Shown here in pieces: positions 1-6,525 of a stretch of 11,576 bases of DNA. The position numbers and the translations under genes were made by a program. How positions within the stretch are numbered: the stretch's first letter is position 1; each line of letters opens with the position of its first letter. Source of the DNA: Corynebacterium accolens (GTDB lineage Bacteria; Actinomycetota; Actinomycetes; Mycobacteriales; Mycobacteriaceae); the NCBI RefSeq assembly GCF_030515985.1, contig NZ_CP100376.1, positions 881,306-892,881 of the forward strand, given 5' to 3'. Below the pieces are notes generated by a model, which did not search any database, was not told the origin of the DNA, and saw nothing but the letters and a program-made list of their open reading frames with translations.

Positions 1-194
1 AAGAGGTCACGCAGGACGTTGCTGAATTTGCCGTGTCTTTAGGCCTCAGTCTGCACGGTGTTGTGGCTTCACCATTGCCGGGCCCGAGTGGAAATGTGGA
101 ATATTTTCTGTGGCTGAAAAAGGACGGTATGTCAACAGACGCAGCTACAATGAAACAGATGATTGATACTGCCGTTGAAGAAGGTCCGCAGTAA
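1..194 (+). CDS. tlyA: TlyA family 16S/23S rRNA 2'-O-methyltransferase, C-terminal fragment
   Basis: This is the 3' end of a gene that begins before the window. The reading frame starts at base 3 and gives 63 residues before TAA at 192-194. The fragment contains the strand/turn LSLHGVVASPLPGPSGNVEY followed by FLWLKK, which is typical of the C-terminal end of the FtsJ-like Rossmann methyltransferase domain of TlyA. TlyA proteins use S-adenosylmethionine to methylate 16S and 23S rRNA riboses; in mycobacteria this confers capreomycin sensitivity. The N-terminal S4 domain and the SAM site lie outside the window. The family call rests on this short tail and on the neighbours: tlyA directly precedes NAD kinase and recN in many actinobacteria. 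The stop codon shares one base with the next start (TAATG), so translation of the two genes is probably coupled. Confidence 0.85.
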   Translation, partial: EVTQDVAEFAVSLGLSLHGVVASPLPGPSGNVEYFLWLKKDGMSTDAATMKQMIDTAVEEGPQ

Positions 195-1075
195 TGCGAG
201 AGATATTGTTGGTTCCGCATGCCAATCGCGCAGAGAACCTGCAGGCTACCTCCCGCGCAGCCGAGTTATTGCAGGAAGCAGGGATAACGGTTCGCGTTTG
301 TGCGGACGAAACCGTCCTGCCGGGGCTACAGCACGTCCCGCATTCTGATGCTGCGGCGGAGGGATGTGAACTGGTTCTTGTTCTCGGCGGTGATGGCACC
401 TTCCTGCGCGCCGCCGATATGGCGCGGGCAGTAGATATTCCGGTCCTCGGAGTGAATCTGGGCCACGTTGGCTTCCTCGCGGAATGGGAGGTGGAGTCAT
501 TAGACGGAGCCGTTGCCCGCGTGATTGAGAAAAGCTACCGGGTGGAAGACAGGCTGACGGTGGATGTATCCATTTCGGATGCCAACGGTCAGCTACTGTC
601 CAGCAGCTGGGCCTTGAATGAGGCCTCGGTTGAAAACCAGAACAGGTCGGGCGTGCTGGATGCGATTTTGGAGATCGACCGGCGCCCCGTTTCGTCGTTT
701 GGCTGTGATGGCGTACTGATTTCTACCCCAACGGGTTCTACGGCGTATGCATTTTCAGCTGGCGGCCCGGTGCTGTGGCCATCCCTGGATGCAATCCTGG
801 TCGTGCCGAATAATGCCCATGCGCTCTTTACCAAACCATTAGTGGTTTCCCCGAATTCACTGGTGGCGGTGGAATCAACCATGCAAACCACACCGGCGGT
901 GGTTATCTTGGATGGGTGCAGGGAACTTATTATGCCGCCGGGCGCCCGCGTCGAGGTGGTGCGCGGTAAGCGCCCCGTACGCTGGGTGCGGTTGGATGAT
1001 CAACCCTTTACGGATCGATTGGTCTCTAAGCTGCGGTTGCCCGTGGAAGGCTGGCGTGGACCGAAGGAGAAATAG
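194..1075 (+). CDS. nadK: NAD kinase (ATP/polyphosphate-dependent)
   Basis: The 293-residue product matches the NAD kinase family in length and motifs. It phosphorylates the 2' hydroxyl of NAD+ to make NADP+ in the cytosol and so supplies the NADPH pool. Visible motifs are the GGDGT loop at residues 65-69 with the catalytic Asp67, the NE pair at 142-143 that binds the adenine ribose in known structures, and the DG at 172-173 followed by TPTGSTAY at 178-185, the glycine-rich motif diagnostic of the family. The ATG at 194 shares one base with the tlyA stop, and the TAG stop shares one base with the GTG of recN, so it sits inside a coupled operon. The older name is ppnK. From sequence alone it cannot be decided whether ATP or polyphosphate is the preferred phosphate donor. 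Confidence 0.97.
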   Translation: MREILLVPHANRAENLQATSRAAELLQEAGITVRVCADETVLPGLQHVPHSDAAAEGCELVLVLGGDGTFLRAADMARAVDIPVLGVNLGHVGFLAEWEVESLDGAVARVIEKSYRVEDRLTVDVSISDANGQLLSSSWALNEASVENQNRSGVLDAILEIDRRPVSSFGCDGVLISTPTGSTAYAFSAGGPVLWPSLDAILVVPNNAHALFTKPLVVSPNSLVAVESTMQTTPAVVILDGCRELIMPPGARVEVVRGKRPVRWVRLDDQPFTDRLVSKLRLPVEGWRGPKEK

Positions 1076-2745
1076 TGCTCGTCGATATTTCTATCAATGA
1101 TTTAGGAGTCATTCGCCATAGCTCTGCGGAATTGTCGGAGGGCTTGACCGTATTGACCGGTGAAACCGGTGCGGGCAAAACCATGGTGGTCACGGGGCTT
1201 CGACTGTTGGCAGGCGGGCGTGCCGATGCCTCGAGGGTACGCGATGGCGCTAAAAAAGCGGCCGTAGAAGGTCACTTTAGTTCCGCGAAAGAGAGCATTA
1301 GCCAACTGGTGGACTCGGTGGGCGGCGAGCCAGATGAAAATGGTGAATTTATTGTTTCGCGGACCGTTTCCGCAGCGGGGCGATCGCGGGCGTATCTGGG
1401 AGGCCGCGCCGTACCGGCCGCAACGCTGGGAGATTTCGCGCGGGAGATAATCACCGTGCATGGCCAGAACGATCAATTGCGCCTCTTGGCTCCAGAAGAG
1501 CAGCTCGCGGCGGTAGACCGTGCGGACCCGCAATTGGCGGGCATCCGGGAAGACTATGCGGAAGCCTTTAAAAGGTGGCGCAGCTTGGCTAAGGATTATC
1601 GCCGGCGCACGGAATCTCATAGGGAACTTGCCCAGGAAGCTGACCGCCTGCAATATGCCCTAGAGGAAATCAACGGCGTGGCACCCGAGCCAGGGGAAGA
1701 CGCGGAGCTGGTGCAGTTGGTGCAGCGCCTGCAAGACGTCGACGGTTTGCGCGAATCCGCGCACACTGCCTTGGCGGCGATCGATGGAACGGAAGAGATT
1801 GATGAGGCTGCTTCTTCGCTGCTCGGGCGTGCGGGGTCGGCGTTAGTGGGATCCTCGGATAAGCAGCTGGCGGATTTGGGCGAGCGCATCTCTGAGCTCA
1901 CCTCGCAGCTAGGCGATATCTCGGCTGAGCTCGGTGGATACCTCGCGGGGCTGCCGGCGGATCCGAATCTGTTGGAAAAATCGCTGCAGCGCCAGCAGGA
2001 TCTTCGAGCATTGACCCGTAAATACGCTAGCGATATCGATGGTGTTTTGGCGTGGCGCGATGAGGCGGAGTCCAAATTGCAGTCGATGGATACCTCGACG
2101 GAGGTCCTCGAGGAACTTAAGGCGCAGGTCAAAGAGGCTGAACAGGAGATGAAGCAAAAGGCGGCGGAGCTTACGAAGGGCCGCCGCAAAGCCGCGGAAG
2201 CGCTGAGTAAGCTGGTGACTGAGGAGTTGCATGGATTGTCCATGCCCAATTCCACGTTGTCGGTTGAGCTTTCCGCGGCTAAGTATTCCAAGACGGGCGC
2301 CGATGCCGCGGAGTTGCAGCTCAATGGGAAGCCTTTGGCCACCGCGGCCTCCGGGGGTGAGCTGTCTCGCGTCATGCTTGCCCTTGAGGTCGTGCTCGCC
2401 AGCGAGGACGGTGCGACATTGGTCTTCGATGAGGTCGATGCCGGCGTGGGCGGGCGTGCGGCGGTAGAAATTGGGCGTCGGCTAGCGCGGCTAGCTGCGC
2501 ATAATCAGGTTATCGTCGTGACGCACCTGCCGCAGGTAGCTGCGTATGCGGATGCGCATTTGCATGTCTCGAAGGACAAATTTACCTCGGGGGTAGCCGA
2601 GCTAACGGAGCAGGAGCGCGTGGAGGAATTGGCGCGCATGCTGGCTGGTTTGGATGACACGGAGACGGGGCGCGCGCATGCCCAAGAGCTTTTTGATCGC
2701 GCACAAAAAGAAGCTTCCGCGCGCCTTACCCAGCTGGCGGACTAA
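1075..2745 (+). CDS. recN: DNA repair protein RecN (SMC-like ATPase)
   Basis: The 556-residue protein has the split ABC/SMC ATPase layout of RecN, which works at double-strand breaks in recombinational repair. The Walker A motif GETGAGKT is at residues 29-36. A long charged, Leu/Ala/Glu/Gln-rich stretch at about 150-380 fits the short coiled coil of RecN. The C-terminal half carries the signature ASGGELSR (425-432), Walker B LVFDEVDAGVGG (449-460, catalytic Glu453) and the H-loop histidine in VVTHLPQVA (His484). Length is normal for the family (about 550-590). The GTG start at 1075 overlaps the NAD kinase stop as TAGTG; no strong Shine-Dalgarno is needed if translation is coupled. In many bacteria recN belongs to the SOS response, but no LexA box is evident directly upstream, and here it appears to be co-transcribed with nadK. 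Confidence 0.97.
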   Translation: MLVDISINDLGVIRHSSAELSEGLTVLTGETGAGKTMVVTGLRLLAGGRADASRVRDGAKKAAVEGHFSSAKESISQLVDSVGGEPDENGEFIVSRTVSAAGRSRAYLGGRAVPAATLGDFAREIITVHGQNDQLRLLAPEEQLAAVDRADPQLAGIREDYAEAFKRWRSLAKDYRRRTESHRELAQEADRLQYALEEINGVAPEPGEDAELVQLVQRLQDVDGLRESAHTALAAIDGTEEIDEAASSLLGRAGSALVGSSDKQLADLGERISELTSQLGDISAELGGYLAGLPADPNLLEKSLQRQQDLRALTRKYASDIDGVLAWRDEAESKLQSMDTSTEVLEELKAQVKEAEQEMKQKAAELTKGRRKAAEALSKLVTEELHGLSMPNSTLSVELSAAKYSKTGADAAELQLNGKPLATAASGGELSRVMLALEVVLASEDGATLVFDEVDAGVGGRAAVEIGRRLARLAAHNQVIVVTHLPQVAAYADAHLHVSKDKFTSGVAELTEQERVEELARMLAGLDDTETGRAHAQELFDRAQKEASARLTQLAD

Positions 2746-2764
2746 GCAAGGAACAATGGAGCCC

Positions 2765-3916
2765 ATGGCTCTGTTTTCCCGTACCCCTGATCATCCTGGT
2801 GAGCATGCTGCATTGCGCGATTGCACCCCAGGTGCGAAAGGTCTTAAGAAGTTTTCTGCAGGTGATATCGCCGTTATTGATGCGGCGAATATTTCCCGGC
2901 CCGAGGCACAAACGCTTGTGGAATTGCAGCCCTCTGCGGTGGTCAACGTCGCCAGGTTTTCTACTGGCTCCATTCCTAATTGCGGTCCACACATGCTTCT
3001 CGATGCCGATATTGAACTCCTCGAAGGCCTCGGCGAGGAATTTATCTCGGAGTTTAAGGATGGCAAGAAGGCGCATATTGGGGAGGATGGAAAGGTCTAC
3101 GTCGCGGATAAAGTAATCGGGACGGGGCAGAAGGTTTCCAGGGAGCGCGCTGACAAGAACTTCAAAGCGGCACAAAGTGCGCTCATTGATCACATGGAGT
3201 CCTATTTCGCGAGCTCCATTGACTTCATTAACTCTGAGGGCCCCCTGCTTATCGATGGCCTCGGGGTTCCCGCATCCGGTGCCGAGATAGCTGGCCGGAA
3301 GGTCATTGTTTTATCTCCCACCGAAGACCACCGTGCCCTGCTGAAAGAATTGCGGAATTTCATCCGGGAGTATGAGCCGCTGCTCATTGCGGTTGATGAA
3401 GCCGCGGATTCTTTGTTGGAGCAGGGATATAAGCCTGACTTCATTATTGGGGATCCTGTCAAGGTAAGCGATGAGTCGCTGCGTTGCGGCGCGCGCATTG
3501 TCGTGCCTGCGGATCCAGAAGGCAGCGTGGAGAGCATTGACCGCATCCAAGAACTGGGTATTGGGGCCATGACGTTCCCGGCGGCTTCGGAATCGGCCAC
3601 GGATTTAGCGCTGCTCTTTGCTGATTACCACGGTGCGGGCCTCATCGTGCAGGCAGGTGGCGGCTTTGACCTCGATGATGTTTTTGCCAACCGCGTGGCT
3701 CCGTCTGCCGTCTTGTCTCGGCTGAAGGGCGGAACGAAGGTGGTCGACTCCGAGGCGGTCATCAACCTGTATTCCGCTCCGTCCTCGCACCTTGGTTGGC
3801 TGTGGGCCCTTCTGAGCATCTTGGTCGCGATTGCGGCGATCATCTTGATCGTGGGGTTTGGCGGGAGCCAGGATTTCTTGAGTAATTTGAGCCAAACGTG
3901 GTCGAGCCTATTCTGA
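2765..3916 (+). CDS. steA: SteA-like cell-separation membrane protein with a thiamin pyrophosphokinase-like domain
   Basis: This is a 383-residue protein of the Rv1697/SteA family. In C. glutamicum SteA and SteB form a complex at the division site that promotes separation of daughter cells by helping to activate septal peptidoglycan hydrolases of the Rip type. The central part (about 150-310) resembles the thiamin pyrophosphokinase fold, including PDFIIGD at 224-230. The usual GDxDS metal-binding signature is replaced by GDPVK (229-233), so catalysis is doubtful. One hydrophobic segment at about 345-366 should anchor the C terminus in the membrane. Start choice: ATG 2765 yields the MALFSR N terminus; the alternative ATG 2756 adds three residues. 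GGAA at 2750-2753 lies 11 bases before ATG 2765 but only 2 before ATG 2756, which favours 2765. Codons further upstream would run into recN. It begins 19 bases after recN and ends 14 before steB. Confidence 0.9.
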   Translation: MALFSRTPDHPGEHAALRDCTPGAKGLKKFSAGDIAVIDAANISRPEAQTLVELQPSAVVNVARFSTGSIPNCGPHMLLDADIELLEGLGEEFISEFKDGKKAHIGEDGKVYVADKVIGTGQKVSRERADKNFKAAQSALIDHMESYFASSIDFINSEGPLLIDGLGVPASGAEIAGRKVIVLSPTEDHRALLKELRNFIREYEPLLIAVDEAADSLLEQGYKPDFIIGDPVKVSDESLRCGARIVVPADPEGSVESIDRIQELGIGAMTFPAASESATDLALLFADYHGAGLIVQAGGGFDLDDVFANRVAPSAVLSRLKGGTKVVDSEAVINLYSAPSSHLGWLWALLSILVAIAAIILIVGFGGSQDFLSNLSQTWSSLF

Positions 3917-3930
3917 GCAGGGGTAGAAGT

Positions 3931-4842
3931 ATGGCGAAAACGCAACTAATTACGGGCCTTGGGCTCGGCGCGGCGCTCGGTGTAGCCCTCGGAGCCTTGG
4001 TGATCGCGCCCAACCTGACCACCAGCGTGGCCGATGATGACCCGATCCGTGCGGAACACCGCAAGGTGGTGCAAGAAAATAAGATCTTGCAGAACCAAAA
4101 TGAGGCGAGCGATGACATAGTCAAGAACGTGGCACCAGACTTGGTGTCTGGGACGTTATCGCAGCGGCCAGTGCTGGTCATTTCCACCGATGATGCAAAT
4201 AGCAGGGACCTGTCTGATATCACGAAGCTATTAGAAGCCTCTGGGGCCACCAAGGCAGGAGAAATCAAGCTGAGCAAAGAATTCCTGCGCGGGGAAAGCA
4301 AAGACAATATCGTATCGATCCTTAAAGATAAGGCCCCGAAAAAGGCAGATCTCAAGGGGCTCGATAAAACCGTGGGAAGCTATGGCGGCGAGGCTTTGGG
4401 CGCGGCCTTATCCATGGACCCAGAAAGCACGGAGCCGCTCGCAAGCGTGAAGGAGCGATCTGAGCTGCTGCGTGCCCTGCGCGATAAGGAATTTATTGAT
4501 TATGAGGACGGGACCATCCTTCCCGCCCAGTCCATCATCATCGTCTCCGGCAGCGGGGTGCGCGGATATTATTCGGATACCTTGGCAGAGTTCGCCACCG
4601 CCTTGGACGAGGTCAATGGCAGCGTGGTCCTTAGCGCGCGGGCCAAACAGACCCAAGATGAAAAGACAATAGAGCAGCTGCGCACCAAAGACGTGGATCT
4701 TTCTACCGTAGATGGCATTGAACGCGCGGTAGAGCGCATCGCCGTCATTTCTGCCGCCGAGGAACAGCTCAATGGGGGCAGGGGAGACTACGGTTCTGCA
4801 GAAAGCGCTGATTCCGCCCTACCTGAAGAGGAGAAAGAATAG
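3931..4842 (+). CDS. steB: SteB/MctB family membrane protein, partner of SteA (DUF3186 'copper transporter' family)
   Basis: This 303-residue protein has one N-terminal membrane segment (about 6-26, Gly/Ala/Leu-rich), then a polar, coiled-coil-prone stretch (about 36-70) and a probably extracytoplasmic mixed alpha/beta domain. The layout matches Rv1698 (MctB) of M. tuberculosis and SteB of C. glutamicum. MctB was described as involved in copper handling, whereas SteB acts with SteA in cell separation and control of the RipA-type endopeptidase. Here the sequence has no cysteine and a single histidine, which fits a structural or regulatory role better than copper binding. The last 20 residues are acidic and low in complexity. 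The ATG at 3931 is preferred because AGGGG (3919-3923) lies 7 bases ahead; an in-frame GTG at 3898 would overlap steA. Its stop overlaps the GTG of the Nudix gene by one base (TAGTG). Confidence 0.9.
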   Translation: MAKTQLITGLGLGAALGVALGALVIAPNLTTSVADDDPIRAEHRKVVQENKILQNQNEASDDIVKNVAPDLVSGTLSQRPVLVISTDDANSRDLSDITKLLEASGATKAGEIKLSKEFLRGESKDNIVSILKDKAPKKADLKGLDKTVGSYGGEALGAALSMDPESTEPLASVKERSELLRALRDKEFIDYEDGTILPAQSIIIVSGSGVRGYYSDTLAEFATALDEVNGSVVLSARAKQTQDEKTIEQLRTKDVDLSTVDGIERAVERIAVISAAEEQLNGGRGDYGSAESADSALPEEEKE

Positions 4843-5480
4843 TGGGCCACGATTTTCAAGTCTTGGATTCAGAGTTAATTTTTGATGCCCCTATCGTCGC
4901 CGTACGCCGCGATACCTTGTCCATGCCGGGAGGAAACACCGCGGATAGGGAGATCATTGAGCACCTTGGCGCCGTCGCGGTGGTGGCCTTAGATGAGGAT
5001 CGGCGCATCGCGATGGTGCATCAGTACCGGCATAGCGTCGGCAAGCGGCTCTGGGAGCTGCCTGCAGGACTGCTAGATGTAAAGGGCGAGGATGAGCTTT
5101 CCGGCGCGCAGCGCGAGCTGCAGGAGGAAGCGGGCCTTGCCGCGAAGGACTGGGAAGTTCTCACGGATATGGTGACCTCACCGGGGTTTTGTGAGGAAGC
5201 AGTGCGGATTTTCCTTGCTCGCGACCTTAGCGAGGTCCCGGCCCTGGAGGATACCGGCGATGAAGAAGCCGATATGGATTTTGCCTGGGTGGATTTAGAC
5301 AGGGCAGTTGACAAGGTGCTGAGCGGTGAGATAGTTAATTCCGTTGCATGCGCGGGTATCTTATCCGCATATGCCACAGTGATTGGTGGAAGGCCGACGC
5401 GTTCGGTGGATGCGCCGTTCGATTTGCGCCCGACCCATATGGCTGCCCGCCGCAGCGGACCGGACCTGAAAAAGCAGTGA
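4842..5480 (+). CDS. Nudix hydrolase, ADP-ribose pyrophosphatase type
   Basis: This 212-residue protein belongs to the same group as Rv1700 of M. tuberculosis, an enzyme that splits ADP-ribose into AMP and ribose 5-phosphate with Mg2+ or Mn2+. The Nudix helix is clear: Gly76, then Glu83, then REL at 91-93 and EE at 95-96 followed by AGL. The preceding WELPAG (71-76) is the usual strand leading into the box. The spacing between Gly76 and the REL is one residue longer than the textbook GX5EX7REUXEEXGU, as I recall it also being in Rv1700. The substrate is inferred from family membership; other nucleoside diphosphate sugars are possible. The GTG start at 4842 overlaps the steB stop, and the TGA stop overlaps the xerD GTG by four bases (GTGA), so it sits in a translationally coupled chain. 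Confidence 0.92.
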   Translation: MGHDFQVLDSELIFDAPIVAVRRDTLSMPGGNTADREIIEHLGAVAVVALDEDRRIAMVHQYRHSVGKRLWELPAGLLDVKGEDELSGAQRELQEEAGLAAKDWEVLTDMVTSPGFCEEAVRIFLARDLSEVPALEDTGDEEADMDFAWVDLDRAVDKVLSGEIVNSVACAGILSAYATVIGGRPTRSVDAPFDLRPTHMAARRSGPDLKKQ

Positions 5481-6367
5481 CTGCTGCGGAGGATGTCGCT
5501 CAGACTTGGTTGAATCACCTCGCCGTCGAACGCGGGGTGTCAGCAAATACCCTGAGCAATTACCGGCGGGATATTCGCCGGTACGTGGATTGGCTGGCAG
5601 CAAATGGGGTCCAGGACCTGCGGCAGGTAACCCGGCCGATGGTGGAGGCCTATTTGAAGGACCTGCGCGAAAAGATGGCGGTGTCTTCTGCCAACCGTGC
5701 CCTCATCGTGGCGCGCGGGTTGCACAAATTCGCCGTTGCAGAGGGCGAAGTCGATAGCGATGTCGCCGCCGAGGTGAGCCCGCCTTCCACGGGGCAACAC
5801 CTGCCGGAGACCTTGAACGTGGACGAGGTGTCACGCCTCATCGAATCGACACCGACGGAAACGCCGGTTGACCTTCGCGATAGGGCGCTACTAGAAGTGC
5901 TCTATGGCACTGGGGCGCGCATTTCTGAGGTAATTTCGCTGAATGTCGATGACGTAGCTACTGCCGATGACGTCCTGGTCCTGCATGGCAAGGGCGATAA
6001 AGAACGGCTTGTACCCCTCGGCTCGCATGCTCGCCAGGCCATCGACGCCTACTTGGTGCGCGCCCGTCCCGTGCTGGGAAAAGGCAAGACCGCTGCGCTG
6101 TTCTTGAATACTCGCGGCGGTGCGCTATCGCGGCAAAGCGCGTGGTCCGTTATTAAAACCGCGGCGCAGCGCAGCCAGTTGGATAAATCCATTTCCCCGC
6201 ACACGCTGCGCCATTCCTTTGCCACGCACCTTCTCGAAGGAGGTGCCGATGTGCGCACCGTGCAGGAGCTTTTAGGGCATTCCTCCGTGACTACCACGCA
6301 GATCTATACGCACGTAACCGCAGATTCCTTACGGGAGGTTTGGCGGACCGCGCATCCTCGGGCGTAG
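5477..6367 (+). CDS. xerD: Site-specific tyrosine recombinase XerD
   Basis: With the GTG start at 5477 the product is 296 residues, the usual size of XerD. Together with XerC it resolves chromosome dimers at dif near the terminus. The N-terminal SAM-like core-binding domain (about 6-90) contains the phrase [20 protein letters not shown]. The catalytic domain has the complete set of active residues: Arg148 (GTGARISE), Lys172 ([11 protein letters not shown]), His242 and Arg245 (HTLRHS), His268 ([15 protein letters not shown]) and the nucleophile Tyr277. The GTG overlaps the upstream stop as GTGA and gives a clean N terminus [11 protein letters not shown]; longer in-frame versions would read through the Nudix gene. 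Its position next to the Nudix gene and upstream of parA/scpAB matches xerD of mycobacteria and corynebacteria. XerC is a close paralogue, so the D label leans on context. Confidence 0.95.
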   Translation: MTAAEDVAQTWLNHLAVERGVSANTLSNYRRDIRRYVDWLAANGVQDLRQVTRPMVEAYLKDLREKMAVSSANRALIVARGLHKFAVAEGEVDSDVAAEVSPPSTGQHLPETLNVDEVSRLIESTPTETPVDLRDRALLEVLYGTGARISEVISLNVDDVATADDVLVLHGKGDKERLVPLGSHARQAIDAYLVRARPVLGKGKTAALFLNTRGGALSRQSAWSVIKTAAQRSQLDKSISPHTLRHSFATHLLEGGADVRTVQELLGHSSVTTTQIYTHVTADSLREVWRTAHPRA

Positions 6368-6431
6368 CTTTTACTCGAGCGGCAGGTGCTTAAGTCAAAG
6401 CTAGATACTTGATATTTGCAAAGTCTCGGTA

Positions 6432-6460
6432 GTCATAAAGGGGAGCGGGTACGCTATAGT
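6432..6460 (+). promoter_or_regulatory. Probable SigA-type promoter of the parA-like/scpAB unit
   Basis: The -10 hexamer TATAGT (6455-6460) sits in GCTATAGTTA, which agrees with the corynebacterial extended -10 pattern GNTANANTNG except at the last base. A poor -35 candidate, GTCATA (6432-6437), lies 17 bases upstream. Transcription would start near 6466-6468, giving a leader of about 60 bases. Assignment is by eye. A TTGATA at 6409-6414 could serve as the -35 of a second, weaker promoter, but no good -10 follows it. Confidence 0.55.
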
Positions 6461-6473
6461 TACAACGTTGTAA
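6460..6473. promoter_or_regulatory. 14-bp perfect palindrome on the promoter, candidate operator
   Basis: TTACAACGTTGTAA reads the same on both strands over all 14 bases. It overlaps the last base of the -10 box and covers the expected transcription start, the position where a bound dimer would block RNA polymerase. I do not recognise it as the site of a known corynebacterial regulator: it is unlike the GlxR motif TGTGA-N6-TCACA and unlike the ParB parS site. No regulator gene lies next to it. An operator role is inferred from symmetry and position only. Confidence 0.4.
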
Positions 6474-6483
6474 GCAACCCTAT

Positions 6484-6510
6484 GCCAAATGTCATGGTCC
6501 ATGACTTGGC
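6484..6510 (+). promoter_or_regulatory. Hairpin in the 5' leader of the parA-like gene
   Basis: GCCAA (6484-6488) pairs with TTGGC (6506-6510), and GTCATGG (6491-6497) is the exact reverse complement of CCATGAC (6499-6505) around a single T. As RNA this gives about ten pairs with a two-base bulge (AT, 6489-6490) and a five-base loop GGUCC. It ends four bases before the AAGGAAGAAGG ribosome-binding region (6514-6524). No T tract follows, so it is not an intrinsic terminator. It could tune translation or mRNA stability, or as DNA be a protein-binding site. Confidence 0.5.
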
Positions 6511-6525
6511 GTCAAGGAAGAAGGT

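Larger units (their letters stand above)
6368..6525. other. Intergenic region between xerD and the parA-like gene
   Basis: This 158-base gap is the longest in the window. Its first part holds a weak inverted repeat, TAGCTTT (6365-6371) and AAAGCTA (6397-6403), with no following T tract, so it is not a convincing terminator for xerD. Then come a probable promoter, a 14-bp palindrome and a hairpin, listed separately. It is more A+T-rich in its first 100 bases than the flanking genes. It most likely marks the start of a new transcription unit. Confidence 0.7.

Noticed and set aside
1153..1177. Repeated ACCGGTGAAACCGGT-like sequence in recN
   Set aside because: It is the codon choice for the Walker A motif (GETGAG) and needs no other explanation.
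1617..2375. Long minus-strand open frame (252 codons) inside recN
   Set aside because: It lies entirely opposite a well-supported recN frame, its translation is Ser/Arg/Ala-rich without any recognisable motif, and such antisense frames are expected in G+C-rich genes.
2654..2764. Longer steA starting inside recN
   Set aside because: The extra 37 residues are a recN shadow (Arg/Lys-rich) and the family N terminus fits the ATG at 2756 or 2765.
5561..5583. Perfect 8-bp inverted repeat (TACCGGCG, 7-base loop, CGCCGGTA) inside xerD
   Set aside because: It encodes the conserved YRRDIRRY segment of Xer recombinases; the symmetry follows from repeated Arg-Arg-Tyr codons and no control function is indicated.
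6365..6403. Inverted repeat TAGCTTT/AAAGCTA after xerD as a terminator
   Set aside because: The stem is short and A+T-rich, the loop is about 17-25 bases and no T tract follows.
6409..6438. Second promoter with -35 TTGATA at 6409-6414
   Set aside because: The best -10 at 17-18 bases (GTCATA or TCATAA) is poor; the TATAGT box further down is a much better match.
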